From contig NMRB01000029.1 in assembly GCA_002633025.1 (NCBI GenBank), forward strand, positions 288,867-352,866: a stretch of 64,000 nt of DNA. Direction: 5' to 3'. The translations under genes and the position numbers were made by a program. The notes under the pieces were generated by a model. It saw nothing but the letters and a program-made list of their open reading frames with translations, did not search any database and was not told where the DNA came from. This document shows positions 47,309-57,301 of the stretch, piece after piece (within the stretch, counting starts at the first letter, position 1; each line of letters opens with the position of its first letter). Source of the DNA: Notospermus geniculatus (Eukaryota; Nemertea; Pilidiophora; Heteronemertea; Lineidae).

Positions 47309-48786
47309 ATAAGGGCTGAGGATAGCGTTATTTAGCTCTGGGAGTGATAGACTGTCTCTGTAGTGAGTACGTCCGGACGCCGCGGGCTCTCAGTACAATC
47401 AATAGAGAGTTTTCGCAAAGCACCCGAAACGCCGGCGCGAACGTCGTTCGCTGCTCCCTTCGGCATCTCTCTAATGACCGGTGTAACGTCGATCAGTGTT
47501 CCCCGTATTTCTGTGTTTTTCTTATTGTTTCCCTCCTGACGGATTAAGCGGCAACTAACCCAACAATAACCATTCTAGGCCGCGTCTATTGTTGTGAAAC
47601 ATTGAGCTACAGAAACACTCACGGATGTTACACCTGGCCGACACGCGCTGGCATCACTGGAACTTGAGTGCCACGTTTGGTGTGGCGCGTGACAAGCAAC
47701 TCATTCCCACACGTCAGCTATAACGTGTCTTCAAGTCGTGGCTAGTTATAACAATCAAAATCACTGCCACGTTCTTGATTCCACATACCAGACCCTAAAC
47801 AATAGAGATCAATATCAGCTTCAGGCTGACTGAGATTCGAACGTGGTCCGACCCGAAAACGTCAGCACTATTTTTAAAATAGGGTGCGCAGAAACGTCAC
47901 AACCCCAAAATATTACATTTTACGCCGTTGCTTCGGCAAGTCGCAAACCCTTCATGATTATACCATTATATATGTTTACGTTTTCAAGGTAAACAAATTA
48001 TTCGAGTTAAAGATATTATCTAATATGCAAGAAATTACATAGCCGGTCTACCTATTTGTAGTGCATCGTCCCATCCAGCCCAAATCGATGGATAATGATT
48101 TTTGACAGATGTCCCCGCACTGATTGGTCGCGGCCACAACTTCGTGGCGACCCTTCTGATTTCATAGCGACTTGTCACATACTAAATCGCCCATTTTGTC
48201 CGGAATTTTATCGGCTTGTAGATCACACGATAGGATTTTGGAACTTCGGTAAGTTTTAGATTTGTATCAGTTTTTATATTATCAGTTTGTTCATCACTAA
48301 TATAGGTCAATTATTACCACACTTATCTCTGTATCATCAACATCATTACTATCTAAAGTGCACACTAGAACGCGACAAAATGCGACAGCTGCCGCTTGAT
48401 GCACATTCCGCAACCGCTGATGGAGGGTCTACATTTTTAGTGTTCGGAGGAGGCGGAACGGGACGACGACATTTCAATTTTCAAGCATTGATAAGCTTCT
48501 GTTTTTTTAAAAATTTTTTTGACTGAAAACAGAAAATTCGGTGAAAGGTGTTGCTTGTTGTAGGCCAATCTTGACACTTTTTCCTCCATCTCCTGGGAAA
48601 AATCGTTTTTTCTTTTGCCACCATCACCGAGTAGGCTAACACATTGGCTAAGATTCGTAAAGGCCAGCCAGTTTTGGACAGATTCTGGCAATAGTGTAAA
48701 ACGCAGTCCATGAAGTTTACAAAAACTGTGTCCCCATGCAAGGCCCCTTGGCTGGTTCGATTCGAAGGCCTACATTATACACAATC

Positions 48787-48951
48787 CAGGGCCGCAGCTT
48801 ACTTTTATCTTGGGGGCGGTTCATTTGGCTCTCGGGGGTGGGGCGGGGCAAAAATGCACATTTTGCCATATTTTGGTCAAAATCTGCACATTTTTCGGTG
48901 ACGTGTTTCGGTATTTGCCCCCTATCCATATGGTAGCTACGGATGCAATCT
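48787..48951. mobile_element. GC-rich element with GGGCCGCAGCTTAC / GGTAGCTACGG ends
   Basis: The ends resemble those of the inner element at 61845-62132 (GGGCCGTAGCTACC / GTAGCTACGG, right end inverted). The interior is G-rich with short inverted stretches. Confidence 0.45.
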
Positions 48952-48988
48952 GTCGTTGTGTGTAACCTGTCAAAGCGTCACTAACGAC

Positions 48989-49566
48989 GTTTCGCAAAGT
49001 AGAAGAACGAAATACGAAATGTATTTCAGGAGATGGTTGGTACCACAAATATCGCCTGCTGCAAGACGGTCTTTCAGCGTATGACGTTAGACCAAAAGAG
49101 TTAGTGTGTATTTAACTTTGAAATTTATCTTTTGTTTCCACTTCGTAGATACGAAGTGGAAATTTAAAAAATCAAGATACACCATACTCTCTCAGTCGTG
49201 TACATGATATGCTAAAAGAGGCACTGGCAGCAGAGACATTTGTGGTAAAGTCTGGCAACATCTATCTTTGACCTAATGGAATGCGGAAGCTAGGAAATTG
49301 ATCGTTGGATTTTCCACGGACCTTTAATCACACGCCGCTATTGAATGACCGGCGGACAACACGAACAATCGGGAACGACCACAAGTGATCGACAGGCATG
49401 ATTATAAACCGCAAAGCTCTGTCACATTACATGACTTCCGCATTCCTTTAGGTCGAAGATAGATGTTGCCAGACTTTACCAACCATCTCCAGAAATACAT
49501 TACGTCATGAAAATGAAGTTAAATTTCGTATTTCGTACTTTCGTATTTCGTCAGATTTGCGAAACC
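48989..49566. mobile_element. Foldback element with GTTTCGCAAA ends and a nested hairpin
   Basis: The left end GTTTCGCAAA...CGAAATACGAAATGTATTTC-AGGAGATGGTTGG recurs inverted at the right end (CCATCTCC-AGAAATACATT...TTTCGTATTTCG...TTTGCGAAAC). Inside lies a second inverted pair, GGTAAAGTCTGGCAACATC/GATGTTGCCAGACTTTACC, at 49244-49480, plus a small TTCCACTTCGTA palindrome near 49136. Confidence 0.8.
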
Positions 49567-49809
49567 TCACTATTACCTCACACGGACATACCTGTACCGT
49601 TTTGAAAATGACTGCATTGATCATTGCAAAAAAAATGTTTTGTATTGCTCGAACCTGACGTCACTTTTGGCCAATGTTTGTTAGCGTTTGCGCCCTTTTT
49701 AGCACACACAGTCTTCGACGATTTCGCACGACATCACCGCAGTCATGACTCCAACAACCTTGCCTCTGTCTCACGGTGTGTTTTCCGCTTTTCCCAGACG
49801 CACGCCCCC

Positions 49810-52800
49810 ATGACGCCCCAGAACCTGTGGCTGGCTGCTTTTCTCGCCCTAGCCATTGCCAATGTATATGGCGTGAAACACACCGTGACAGACGAAGCAT
49901 GGTTCGAGGTGGAAATCAAGGGCGACGGCGAAAACACCACGGATTTTAAAGGCAGATTTGAAATCGCATTATTTGGCAAAATCGCCCCAGCGACGGTTCT
50001 GAATTTTGTGGCACTAACGCAAGGATATCCAAGAGGAGACGTAAGTTTCTTATTTTTTACTTTTGTTTTAGACTCCTTCAAAAGTAACACACAATGCAGA
50101 CGACATTTTGGACTGTCTTGCTCGGTCTCTTTGCGGCCGCTTGCGCCACCAAATCGGGTAACTTCACGGTGACAGACGAGGCCTGGTTCGATGTTGAAAT
50201 CAAGGACCTGGATGGTAAGGGCGAGGACTACAGAGGCAGATTTACCTTTGCACTCTTTGGAGAGACAGCTCCAGTAACCGTCCTCAACTTCAAGACCCTT
50301 GTCAAGGGATACACACCCGTCCATGAGAGAGTGAGTAGCTTGGGACTATACTTTTTTTTCATTGCCATTATGCAGGATGTTCCAAAAACCATCTTGTGAG
50401 GTAATCAGTGTTCTTGGCGCCCAGTCCATACGTCACCGCAGCGAGCACTATTAAGAACCACTGATTACCTCAGGATGTAAAAAATTTTTCCTGGACAACA
50501 GACTTGCTGTTTTTCAGAGGACATTTTTTACTACTGCAATCAAATCCAACTTGATGTGAAGGGGAGTCGTTTTGAATGTGTGCCTTCAAACATATAGGCC
50601 TGCTGTGTAGATGCGATTGTCAAAACCTCTTTTCCCACATGTTAGCTCGTTTATGACGGTGTAACATCTATCAGCGTTTCTGTCTTTGGATGCCCCCCTC
50701 ATTGTAGTACTGCCCTATTGAACAGTCATGGTCTCTCTACGATCCCAATACAAAGAAGAGAACACTGTAAAACGTGGAGCACTGGCAGATGTTACAACGG
50801 GTTACAGAAAATGTACCACGGACAAAACCCTGAATTTCGTTATGGCATTTTCAATTCGAAATGTAATTTCTTTTGTACATGTATAACACAGACGTGTATA
50901 CAAAATGTATTAACTTACATATTACGCACAATGTAATTTCGTTCAGGGTTTGTTCTCAGAAATCCATCACCGTATGAACTTTGATTTCACATCTGGTGTG
51001 TTGATTTCAGCATCCTATGGGAACGCCTGGATGCCACGGTGGCATGCCAACTGTTTCTCCGACATTGTTCTACCAACAATAAGCACACTCAATAATAACC
51101 ACTTGGTGTCCGCTAATGTCATGCCACATATTTCGTTTCTAAAAACGCCAAGTTGGCTACAATTCACTTTCAAAGCTGCGGCTATATCCTGCTGAGAAAA
51201 TGTGCACTTTTAGCGTTTTGTCAGCATATGGAGTATAACTTTGGTACAGCAGAATCTGGGATGCCAAAATTCTCAGTAACTTCATCGATCACAAATCAAG
51301 AATAACGGAGGCAATAATTAACGAGCTGCTGCAGCAAATGATGCCACGGTGTCACGCCAACTGTTCCATTGGTGTATTGATTCGCCGAGCACCCTCAATG
51401 GACGGCGCAGTGATTCAAAACAGCTGTTTCCAAAAGCGTGGTTGTTTCACTGTGGACGATGCCACGTTGCGCCACGTGGACCGGCGATTGTGATATGCGA
51501 CACCTGATTTTGTTAGGCCTACCTATCTTGTGTGTTAATGAACAAAATTCATCGACTTTTGTTCGATTCACATCAGCGTTATGAGGCGTCCAATTAATCG
51601 TGCCTGTTAATATGCCCAAGTGTTAAGGGTATCTGAAATTAGGCACGAAGATTGGAAGACAGCATTCAAGCACTAACTCATTGGTTGACTCCTAATACTT
51701 ACTGATTGACTTCCATCCGTCTTCGGTGTTCATTTTTGGCGGAAAATACTGTCCACAAATGTGGTACGGGTCAGGGACCAATTGTCACCGAACTTGTCGA
51801 ACCCGGACTTCGTCTTCATGACTTTTCGTCTCGAACACTTTGCCCCTAAAGGGTCGTATTCATAAAGCGGTTCTATCATTGGAACCGTCTTAGGCTGGTT
51901 CCAAGTGTACTTCACCACTACACTTGGAACCGGCCTAAGACGGTTCTATCGATAGAACCGCTTTATGAATACGACCCATAGAGTTTTCGTCTCAAAGATT
52001 TTGTCTCCGAGGACTTGTCGCCCCCGGATATTTCGTCCCCTTGGACATTTCGTCCTCGAGGACTTCTGGTCCGCGGACATTTCTTCCCCGAGGACATTTC
52101 CTCGTCCCAAGAACTTTTCGTCCCCCATGATTTTCGTCCTCGAACATTTTGTCCCAAAAGTACTTTTCGTCCCCGAGGACATTTCCTGCCCCAGGACTTT
52201 TCGTCTCCCATCGGTTGGCTAATTATTCAGCACAGTTGGTCAAGAATTTCAGGAGGTGCGGAGGGGCATGTGGTCGATCAACGTTCATTTTTTAATATTT
52301 CCCCCACCACAGTTAATTTACATGTTCTCTGCTGGTTCTTGAAAATAGGCCCCAACTGACCTTCCCTTTTCTCCCGTACAGCGAAAGCTCAGCTTCAAGA
52401 ACACTCCAGTTCACAGAGTTGTCTCCGATTTCGTCATTCAAATGGGTGACATCACTGTCGGTGACGGAACAGGCGGTGAGTGAGTCACGTGTCTTGCGAT
52501 GACCAATAGGAAGATTGTTCCAGCTTAGGCCCCGGGTTTTAATTTGTTCACTCATTGCTTGGGAGAGTTTTTAATCCAGCTTCCTTTATAAACCCAGTCT
52601 TTCTTTTATAGGGCATTTCATTTGCCTCTTTTGTTTCAGCAAGTTGATTTTATCACGTTCGCTCCGGTTTAGGTGTGTTTTTGCCGATTTTTGCATCAAA
52701 TCTTGCTGGGTGAAGGTAGTCAGCGCTTGCCTTATTTTTTGCGTTCCAGAAGTAGTGTGCTTTACCGGGTACCATAGTTTTCGCGATCATTTTGGCCGAA

Positions 52801-53968
52801 GCTGAATGTCACGATTCATAACTTAAAGGAGTTAGACGCCGAAGTTGTAAACACTCACTCACTGGTTCTCTATCCACGGACGCCTGCGGTGCTGCCACCT
52901 ATTGTCGGTGATATGTACTGACGTGAATATCGTGAGTGAGTTGCATCGGACCGGGAACCAGTCTAACGATCACGGGTGCTGCCACCTGCACGAAGGAATA
53001 AAACTAGTTTGCCGACCATATTTGTAAACAAACCAGCTTGTTTACAACTTCGGCGTCTAACTCCTTTAAAGGAGTCTCATCCACGACCAATCAAATGGTC
53101 ACTTTTTACCGGCGGCCCGAAAAGACCGCCCAGTGTCATCTCTTTGTTATCACAATGGGTCGTATGAATAAAGACTAGCAAATGCTTTTACTTCAGATTT
53201 GTACAGCATTGCCTAGTGCATTTGTATTGCAACATTTAGGGAAAAGCATTTGCTAGTCTTTATTCATATGACCCATTAACTCTTTAATTTTTTTCGGTGG
53301 ATTCATGATTGATGCCAAAAAATCATTAGCGAGCTGCGTTTTTATGAAAATATACATGTAGAGATGTAAATCAATTGTTTTCGTCCTCCAGGCACCAGCA
53401 TCTACGGCGAGCGTTACAATGACGAGCACTTTATCTTGAGTCACCGTAGCCCCGGATGGGTTGCCATGGCCAACCACGGCAAGAACACCAACGGATCACA
53501 GTTTTTCATCCTCCTCTCGAAAGCCAGGTGGCTCGACGGAAAACATGTAGTTTTTGCAAAGGTCATCCGTGGATTTGTAAGTATACGACAATACGGATCA
53601 CGGCATTCGATCAGCAAATGCAAAATTTGGCTTAGATTGAACCAACGTTTTGTTTATACGAGACGAAAATGCATTCAACCTGACAAGGCGTCCTTCTCGG
53701 AAAGCAATTTCAATATGGCTGCCGTGGTGGCCATATTGAAACGTCTCCCTCTGCAGCGGCTGATTTTAACCCCAAAGGGACCAACATAATGATAACCACC
53801 ATCACTTTGCCATTACAGAAAGTTGTGCAGACCATCGGTGAAGTAAAATCCAACCCAGAAACCGCCGTCCCAGAATCGAAGATCACCATCGTAGACTGTG
53901 GTTTGAACAAGTTGGAAAAGCCATACGACCTCAATCCTGAAGATTTAGATAGCACAGAAGATTTATAA
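49810..53968 (+). CDS. Secretory cyclophilin (PPIB-type peptidyl-prolyl isomerase), isoform with first exon 1A, 219 residues
   Basis: Cyclophilins catalyse cis-trans isomerisation of X-Pro bonds; PPIB-type members act in the secretory pathway. Exons: 49810-50040 (1A), 52382-52475, 53392-53576, 53819-53968, in agreeing phases. Exon 1A starts with a hydrophobic signal peptide (about 1-20: [17 protein letters not shown]), then [13 protein letters not shown] and [19 protein letters not shown]. Active-site residues by comparison with CypA are present: R89 (VHRV), F94, Q97, Q145 and F147 (NGSQFFI), W155 and H160 ([10 protein letters not shown]). The CypA M61 position is Val. Length is close to human PPIB (216). 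The frame is open upstream to an ATG at 49624, but the signal peptide favours 49810. There is no KDEL-type ending; the C-terminus is acidic ([11 protein letters not shown]). Exon 1B at 50094 is an interchangeable alternative. Confidence 0.92.
50094..50330 (+). CDS. Alternative first coding exon 1B of the cyclophilin gene (79 codons)
   Basis: It begins 53 bp after exon 1A, with its own ATG and signal peptide ([12 protein letters not shown]). It repeats the same protein segment: [17 protein letters not shown], then [19 protein letters not shown]. It ends HER|GTGAGT in phase 0, the same phase as exon 1A, so either can splice to 52382 in frame; the 1B product would be 221 residues. The two exons are clearly homologous but much diverged, so the duplication is not recent. 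Whether 1B has its own promoter or uses the acceptor-like TTTTGTTTTAG just upstream (ending at 50071) with an upstream exon is not decidable here. Confidence 0.85.
50397..50473. mobile_element. Short hairpin element in the cyclophilin intron
   Basis: TGAGGTAATCAGTG...TTCTT at the left is mirrored by AAGAACCACTGATTACCTCA at the right, around a GC-rich spacer. Confidence 0.7.
51797..52210. repeat. Degenerate minisatellite of TTTCGTCCCCGAGGACA-like units (15-18 bp)
   Basis: About 13 units after 51978 and 3 before 51850 follow the pattern TTTTCGTCC(C/T)CGAGGACA with many substitutions. The array is interrupted by the 127-bp hairpin element at 51851-51977. It lies in the cyclophilin intron. Confidence 0.8.
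51851..51977. mobile_element. 127-bp GGGTCGTATTC hairpin element, second full copy
   Basis: Same ends (GGGTCGTATTCATAAAGCGG), same length and same internal GGTTCCAAGTGTA segment as 14025-14151. It has inserted into a minisatellite. Confidence 0.9.
52825..53068. mobile_element. Foldback element with TAAAGGAGTTAGACGCCG ends
   Basis: The left TAAAGGAGTTAGACGCCGAA...GTTGTAAAC and right GTTTACAACTTCGGCGTCTA...ACTCCTTTA are perfect inverted copies of about 29 bp. It lies in the cyclophilin intron between exons 2 and 3. Confidence 0.88.
53157..53274. mobile_element. 118-bp hairpin element with GGGTCGTATGAATAAAG ends
   Basis: Arms of about 35 bp (GGGTCGTATGAATAAAGACT...AGCAAATGCTTTT) are mirrored at the right end. 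The ends resemble the GGGTCGTATTCATAAAG elements, but the interior is different. Confidence 0.88.
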
Positions 53969-54415
53969 ATCTATCGCTTAATGATTTGTTTATTATCTAG
54001 ACTGTTCTGATAGTCTGACTTGAGTTGGACAGGGATGTCAATGTTTTTAGTAACGAACATGTTGGAGGTGGGCTGAACCAATCGCAGCGTTGCCTGTCAT
54101 CCGGGACACGCAGCGCCAAGGAATGAAAAGACGATTCACTACCCGTCCCTGCACAGAACACGGCTGTCCTGCCTGACTCAGGCCTCATAGATTTCTTGTG
54201 AATAGGCAACTGTGACATTTATAAGCCTGAGCGGCGATACACGTGTATAGTCGTTACACTACATCCCTGTCCATCCAGAGTTTCGGAAGTCTTTGAACAA
54301 GTCTTGAGAGTAGCTTCGAACAAAATAGCGACTCCCAATTAAATTTTGTAAGTTATGTACGTATGATTTTGTTAGTTATCTGTCTTAGCTACATGTATGC
54401 ACATTTTTTGATCCT

Positions 54416-54500
54416 GCGGTCATGTAACTTAATCAAGTATTTGATCCTGCGGTCATGTAACTTAATCAAGTATTTTGATCCTGCGGTCATTGTAACTTAG
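54416..54500. repeat. Direct repeat of about 34 bp, 2.5 copies
   Basis: TTTGATCCTGCGGTCATGTA followed by ACTTAATCAAGTA occurs two and a half times. It is present again in copy B near 55918-56003. Confidence 0.85.
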
Positions 54501-54982
54501 TCTCTAGTATGTGTTGTAAAGTAGAGCTAGTCTCTGAATGTGAGTTCATTCTAGTCACGTGTCTCGATCTTAGCTCCTCCTAACGTGTGTAACGAATAAC
54601 TGGAACACGTCAATCCTGCTGGATGGACGTAGTCCTACGTACATGTACTTGTCCTATAATCGCATAAAGCAATCCGAAGGCATCGCGCTTGTCCACAGCA
54701 GAGATCTAGGCCGAGCTAAGATCGGGAAAAAATCCTGCATGCACAATTTCCCGCTTTTTGCACAGACGCCCCACTCTTTCACCGTAGCACGTCACTTATC
54801 GAAGGATGCCACGTCAGTCTCGCGCAACCAGAGACTAACGCCACGTGTAACTTTCGAAAAACACCTGGTCTAAACTGCTCAAGGTTTCGAACATCAACGA
54901 ATTCCATGTTCGTATGTCTATGAACAATAAATCGTGTGTTATTTATTACAGAATGTTTGCGTTGTATTTGTGTAGGCAGTAG

Positions 54983-55127
54983 AGAGGTTTAGAAATCAAA
55001 CGATGAACATAAACTTTGCGACAACGTTATTTTTCATACTACACATTAACCAGATTTATATTGCATTTTCGGTACAAAAATAACGTTGTCGTTAACGTTT
55101 ACGTTAATCGTTTGGTTTCTAAACCTC
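54983..55127. mobile_element. Hairpin element with GAGGTTTAGAAATCAAACGA ends, copy A
   Basis: The left GAGGTTTAGAAATCAAACGA and AACGTTATTTTT are mirrored by AAAAATAACGTT and TCGTTTGGTTTCTAAACCTC at the right. Confidence 0.8.
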
Positions 55128-55269
55128 CGTAATTTCAAGGGACATACTTTATACGATCGATATACATTCCACAAAGAGTAAGAGACGTTTTTATTTGTTT
55201 ACCCTTGTCATCATGTTGTGACCAGAAAACCAGAAAATCCCAAAACTAGGTCCGTCGCACCTGTGTAAC

Positions 55270-55559
55270 TACACTCCTCTCGCAGTGTTTTGTTTCGCTC
55301 CGTACCTACGTTTCACAAAACACCGCTTCGAATAGCCGGTATTCTGCCGATTTACCGCCAGATGGCACCACTACTGTTCCCGCTGCCGCGCTGGAGAAAC
55401 TGTTTTAGGATTTTGCTCAGTTGCAGCCTAATGACGGGCGCTGATTGGTTGGACAGTAGTGGTGCTATCTGGCGGTAAATCGGCAGAATACCGGCCATCG
55501 AAGCAGTGGTTTGTGAAGCGTAGGTACGGAGCGAAACAAAACACTGCGAGAGGAGTGTA
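55270..55559. mobile_element. 290-bp TIR element flanked by a 9-bp target site duplication
   Basis: The terminal inverted repeats start TACACTCCTCTCGCAGTGTT and continue imperfectly inwards, including CCGGTATTCTGCCGATTTAC. The element is flanked by CTGTGTAAC on both sides (55261-55269 and 55560-55568). The empty site with a single CTGTGTAAC is present in copy B at about 56772-56780. A 9-bp duplication fits Mutator-like elements, though the family is inferred. Confidence 0.92.
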
Positions 55560-56493
55560 CTGTGTAACCAGATCGACTATCGGTCACTCTGGCAGGGAAT
55601 AGGTGGCGGTAGTCCGTCTGTTGTGACGAATAACGAAGTATGTTGTGTGATATGTTGGTAGCCACAAATGACAGATGGCCACCAGTACAAAAATATCAAC
55701 TTTAAGAGTATGATGACCTCCCAATAACCTAACACTGCTCTAAGTACACGTGTATAGCATAGTCGTTACACTACATCCCTGTCCATCCAAAGTTTCGGAA
55801 GTCTTTGAACAAGTCTTGAGAGTAGCTTCGAACAAAATAGCGACTCCCAATTAAATTTTGTAAGTTCTGTACGTATGATTTCGTTAGTTATCTGTCTTAG
55901 CTACATGTATGCACATTTTTTGATCCTGCGGTCATGTAACTTAATCAAGTATTTGATCCTGCGGTCATGTAACTTAATCAAGTATTTTGATCCTGCGGTC
56001 ATGTAACTTAGTCTCTAGTATGTGTTGTAAAGTAGAGCTAGTCTCTGAATGTGAGTTCATTCTAGTCACGTGTCTCGATCTTAGCTCCTCCTAACGTGTG
56101 TAACGAATAACTGGAACACGTCAATCCTGCTGGATGGACGTAGTCCTACGTACATGTAATTGTCCTATAATCGCATAAAGCAATCCGAAGGCATCGCGCT
56201 TGTCCACAGCAGAGATCTAGGCCGAGCTAAGATCGGGAAAAAATCCTGCATGCACAATTTCCCGCTTTTTGCACAGACGCCCCACTCTTTCACCGTAGCA
56301 CGTCACTTATCGAAGGATGCCACGTCAGTCTCGCGCAACCAGAGACTAACGCCACGTGTAACCTTCGAAAAACACCTGGTCTAAACTGCTCAAGGTTTCG
56401 AACATCAACGAATTCCATGTTCGTATGTCTATGAACAATAAATCGTGTGTTATTTATTACATAATGTTTGCGTTGTATTTGTGTAGGCAATAG

Positions 56494-56637
56494 AGAAGTT
56501 TAGAAATCAAACGATGAACATAAACTTTACGACAACGTTATTTTTCATACTACACATTAACCATATTTATATTGCATTTTCGGTACAAAAATAACGTTGT
56601 CGTTAACGTTTACGTTAATCGTTTGATTTCTAAACCT
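56494..56637. mobile_element. Hairpin element, copy B
   Basis: Counterpart of 54983-55127 within the second half of the tandem duplication, with a few substitutions. Confidence 0.8.
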
Positions 56638-57002
56638 CCGTAATTTCAAGGGACATACTTTATACGATCGATATACATTCCACAAAGAGTAAGAGACGTT
56701 TTTATTTGTTTACCCTTGTCATCATGTTGTGACCAGAAAACCAGAAAATCCCAAAACTAGGTCCGTCGCACCTGTGTAACCAGATCGACTATCGGTCACT
56801 CTGGCAGGGAATAGGTGGCGGTAGTCCGTCTGTTGTGACGAATAACGAAGTATGTTGGTAGCCACAAATGACAGATGGCCACCAGTACAAAAATATCAAC
56901 TTTAAGAGTATGATGACCTCCCAATAACCTAACACTGCTCTACGTCACAAGGAAGACCTCGCTACAGAAAGCAGTCAGCTTTTTCTCCTGGCCACCACGT
57001 AC

Positions 57003-57271
57003 TACACTCCTCTCGCAGTGTTTTCGTTCGCTCTGTATGCTCCGCTCACAAAACATTGCTTCGAATAGCCGGTATTCTGCCGATTTATCGCCAGATGGCA
57101 CTATTTCTGTCCAATCTATCAGCGCCCGCCATCAGGGTGCAACTGAGCAAAATCCCAGAGCACGGGAACAGTGGTGGCGCCATCTGGCGGTAAATCGGCA
57201 GAATACCGGCTATTCGAAGCAGTGTTTTGTGAGCGGAGCATAGCGAACGAAAACACTGCGACAGGAGTGTA
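57003..57271. mobile_element. Second copy of the TACACTCC TIR element, inverted orientation
   Basis: Same terminal repeats as 55270-55559. The central unique part (CAGCGCCCGCCATCAGGGTG, CAACTGAGCAAAATCC) is the reverse complement of that in the first copy, so the element lies in the other orientation. The flanks CCACGTAC and CCACGTAT are a probable, slightly mutated 8-bp target duplication. Confidence 0.88.
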
Positions 57272-57301
57272 CCACGTATGTGCCCCACATACCGTTCACG
57301 A

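Larger units (their letters stand above)
46453..49809. other. Divergent intergenic region between ERI2 and the cyclophilin gene
   Basis: No coding exon recognised. It must contain the ERI2 promoter (near 46.5 kb) and the cyclophilin promoter (near 49.6-49.8 kb). It holds a GGATCC-ended element (47034-47308), a related GC-rich element (48787-48951) and a nested hairpin element (48989-49566). The segment 47.3-48.7 kb shows nothing identifiable. Confidence 0.55.
50331..52381 (+). other. Cyclophilin intron after first exons (2.05 kb)
   Basis: It holds a short hairpin element (50397-50473), a degenerate minisatellite (51797-52210) and a hairpin transposon inserted in it. The acceptor is CCCGTACAG|CG at 52381. 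The middle part (50.5-51.7 kb) has nothing identifiable. Confidence 0.7.
54240..56943. repeat. Tandem duplication, copy A 54240-55743 and copy B 55748-56943
   Basis: Both copies begin ACGTGTATAG...TCGTTACACTACATCCC and end CCCAATAACCTAACACTGCTC, with few substitutions between. Copy A is longer because it carries a 290-bp transposon plus its 9-bp target duplication (55270-55568). Each copy contains three TTTGATCCTGCGGTCATG direct repeats and one hairpin element. Confidence 0.9.

Noticed and set aside
49624-49809. In-frame upstream extension of cyclophilin exon 1A to an ATG at 49624.
   Set aside because: It would bury the signal peptide in the middle of the protein; the ATG at 49810 sits right before it.
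50041-50071. A 31-nt intron joining cyclophilin exon 1A to 1B.
   Set aside because: Too short to splice, and 1B has its own ATG and signal peptide; alternative first exons fit better.
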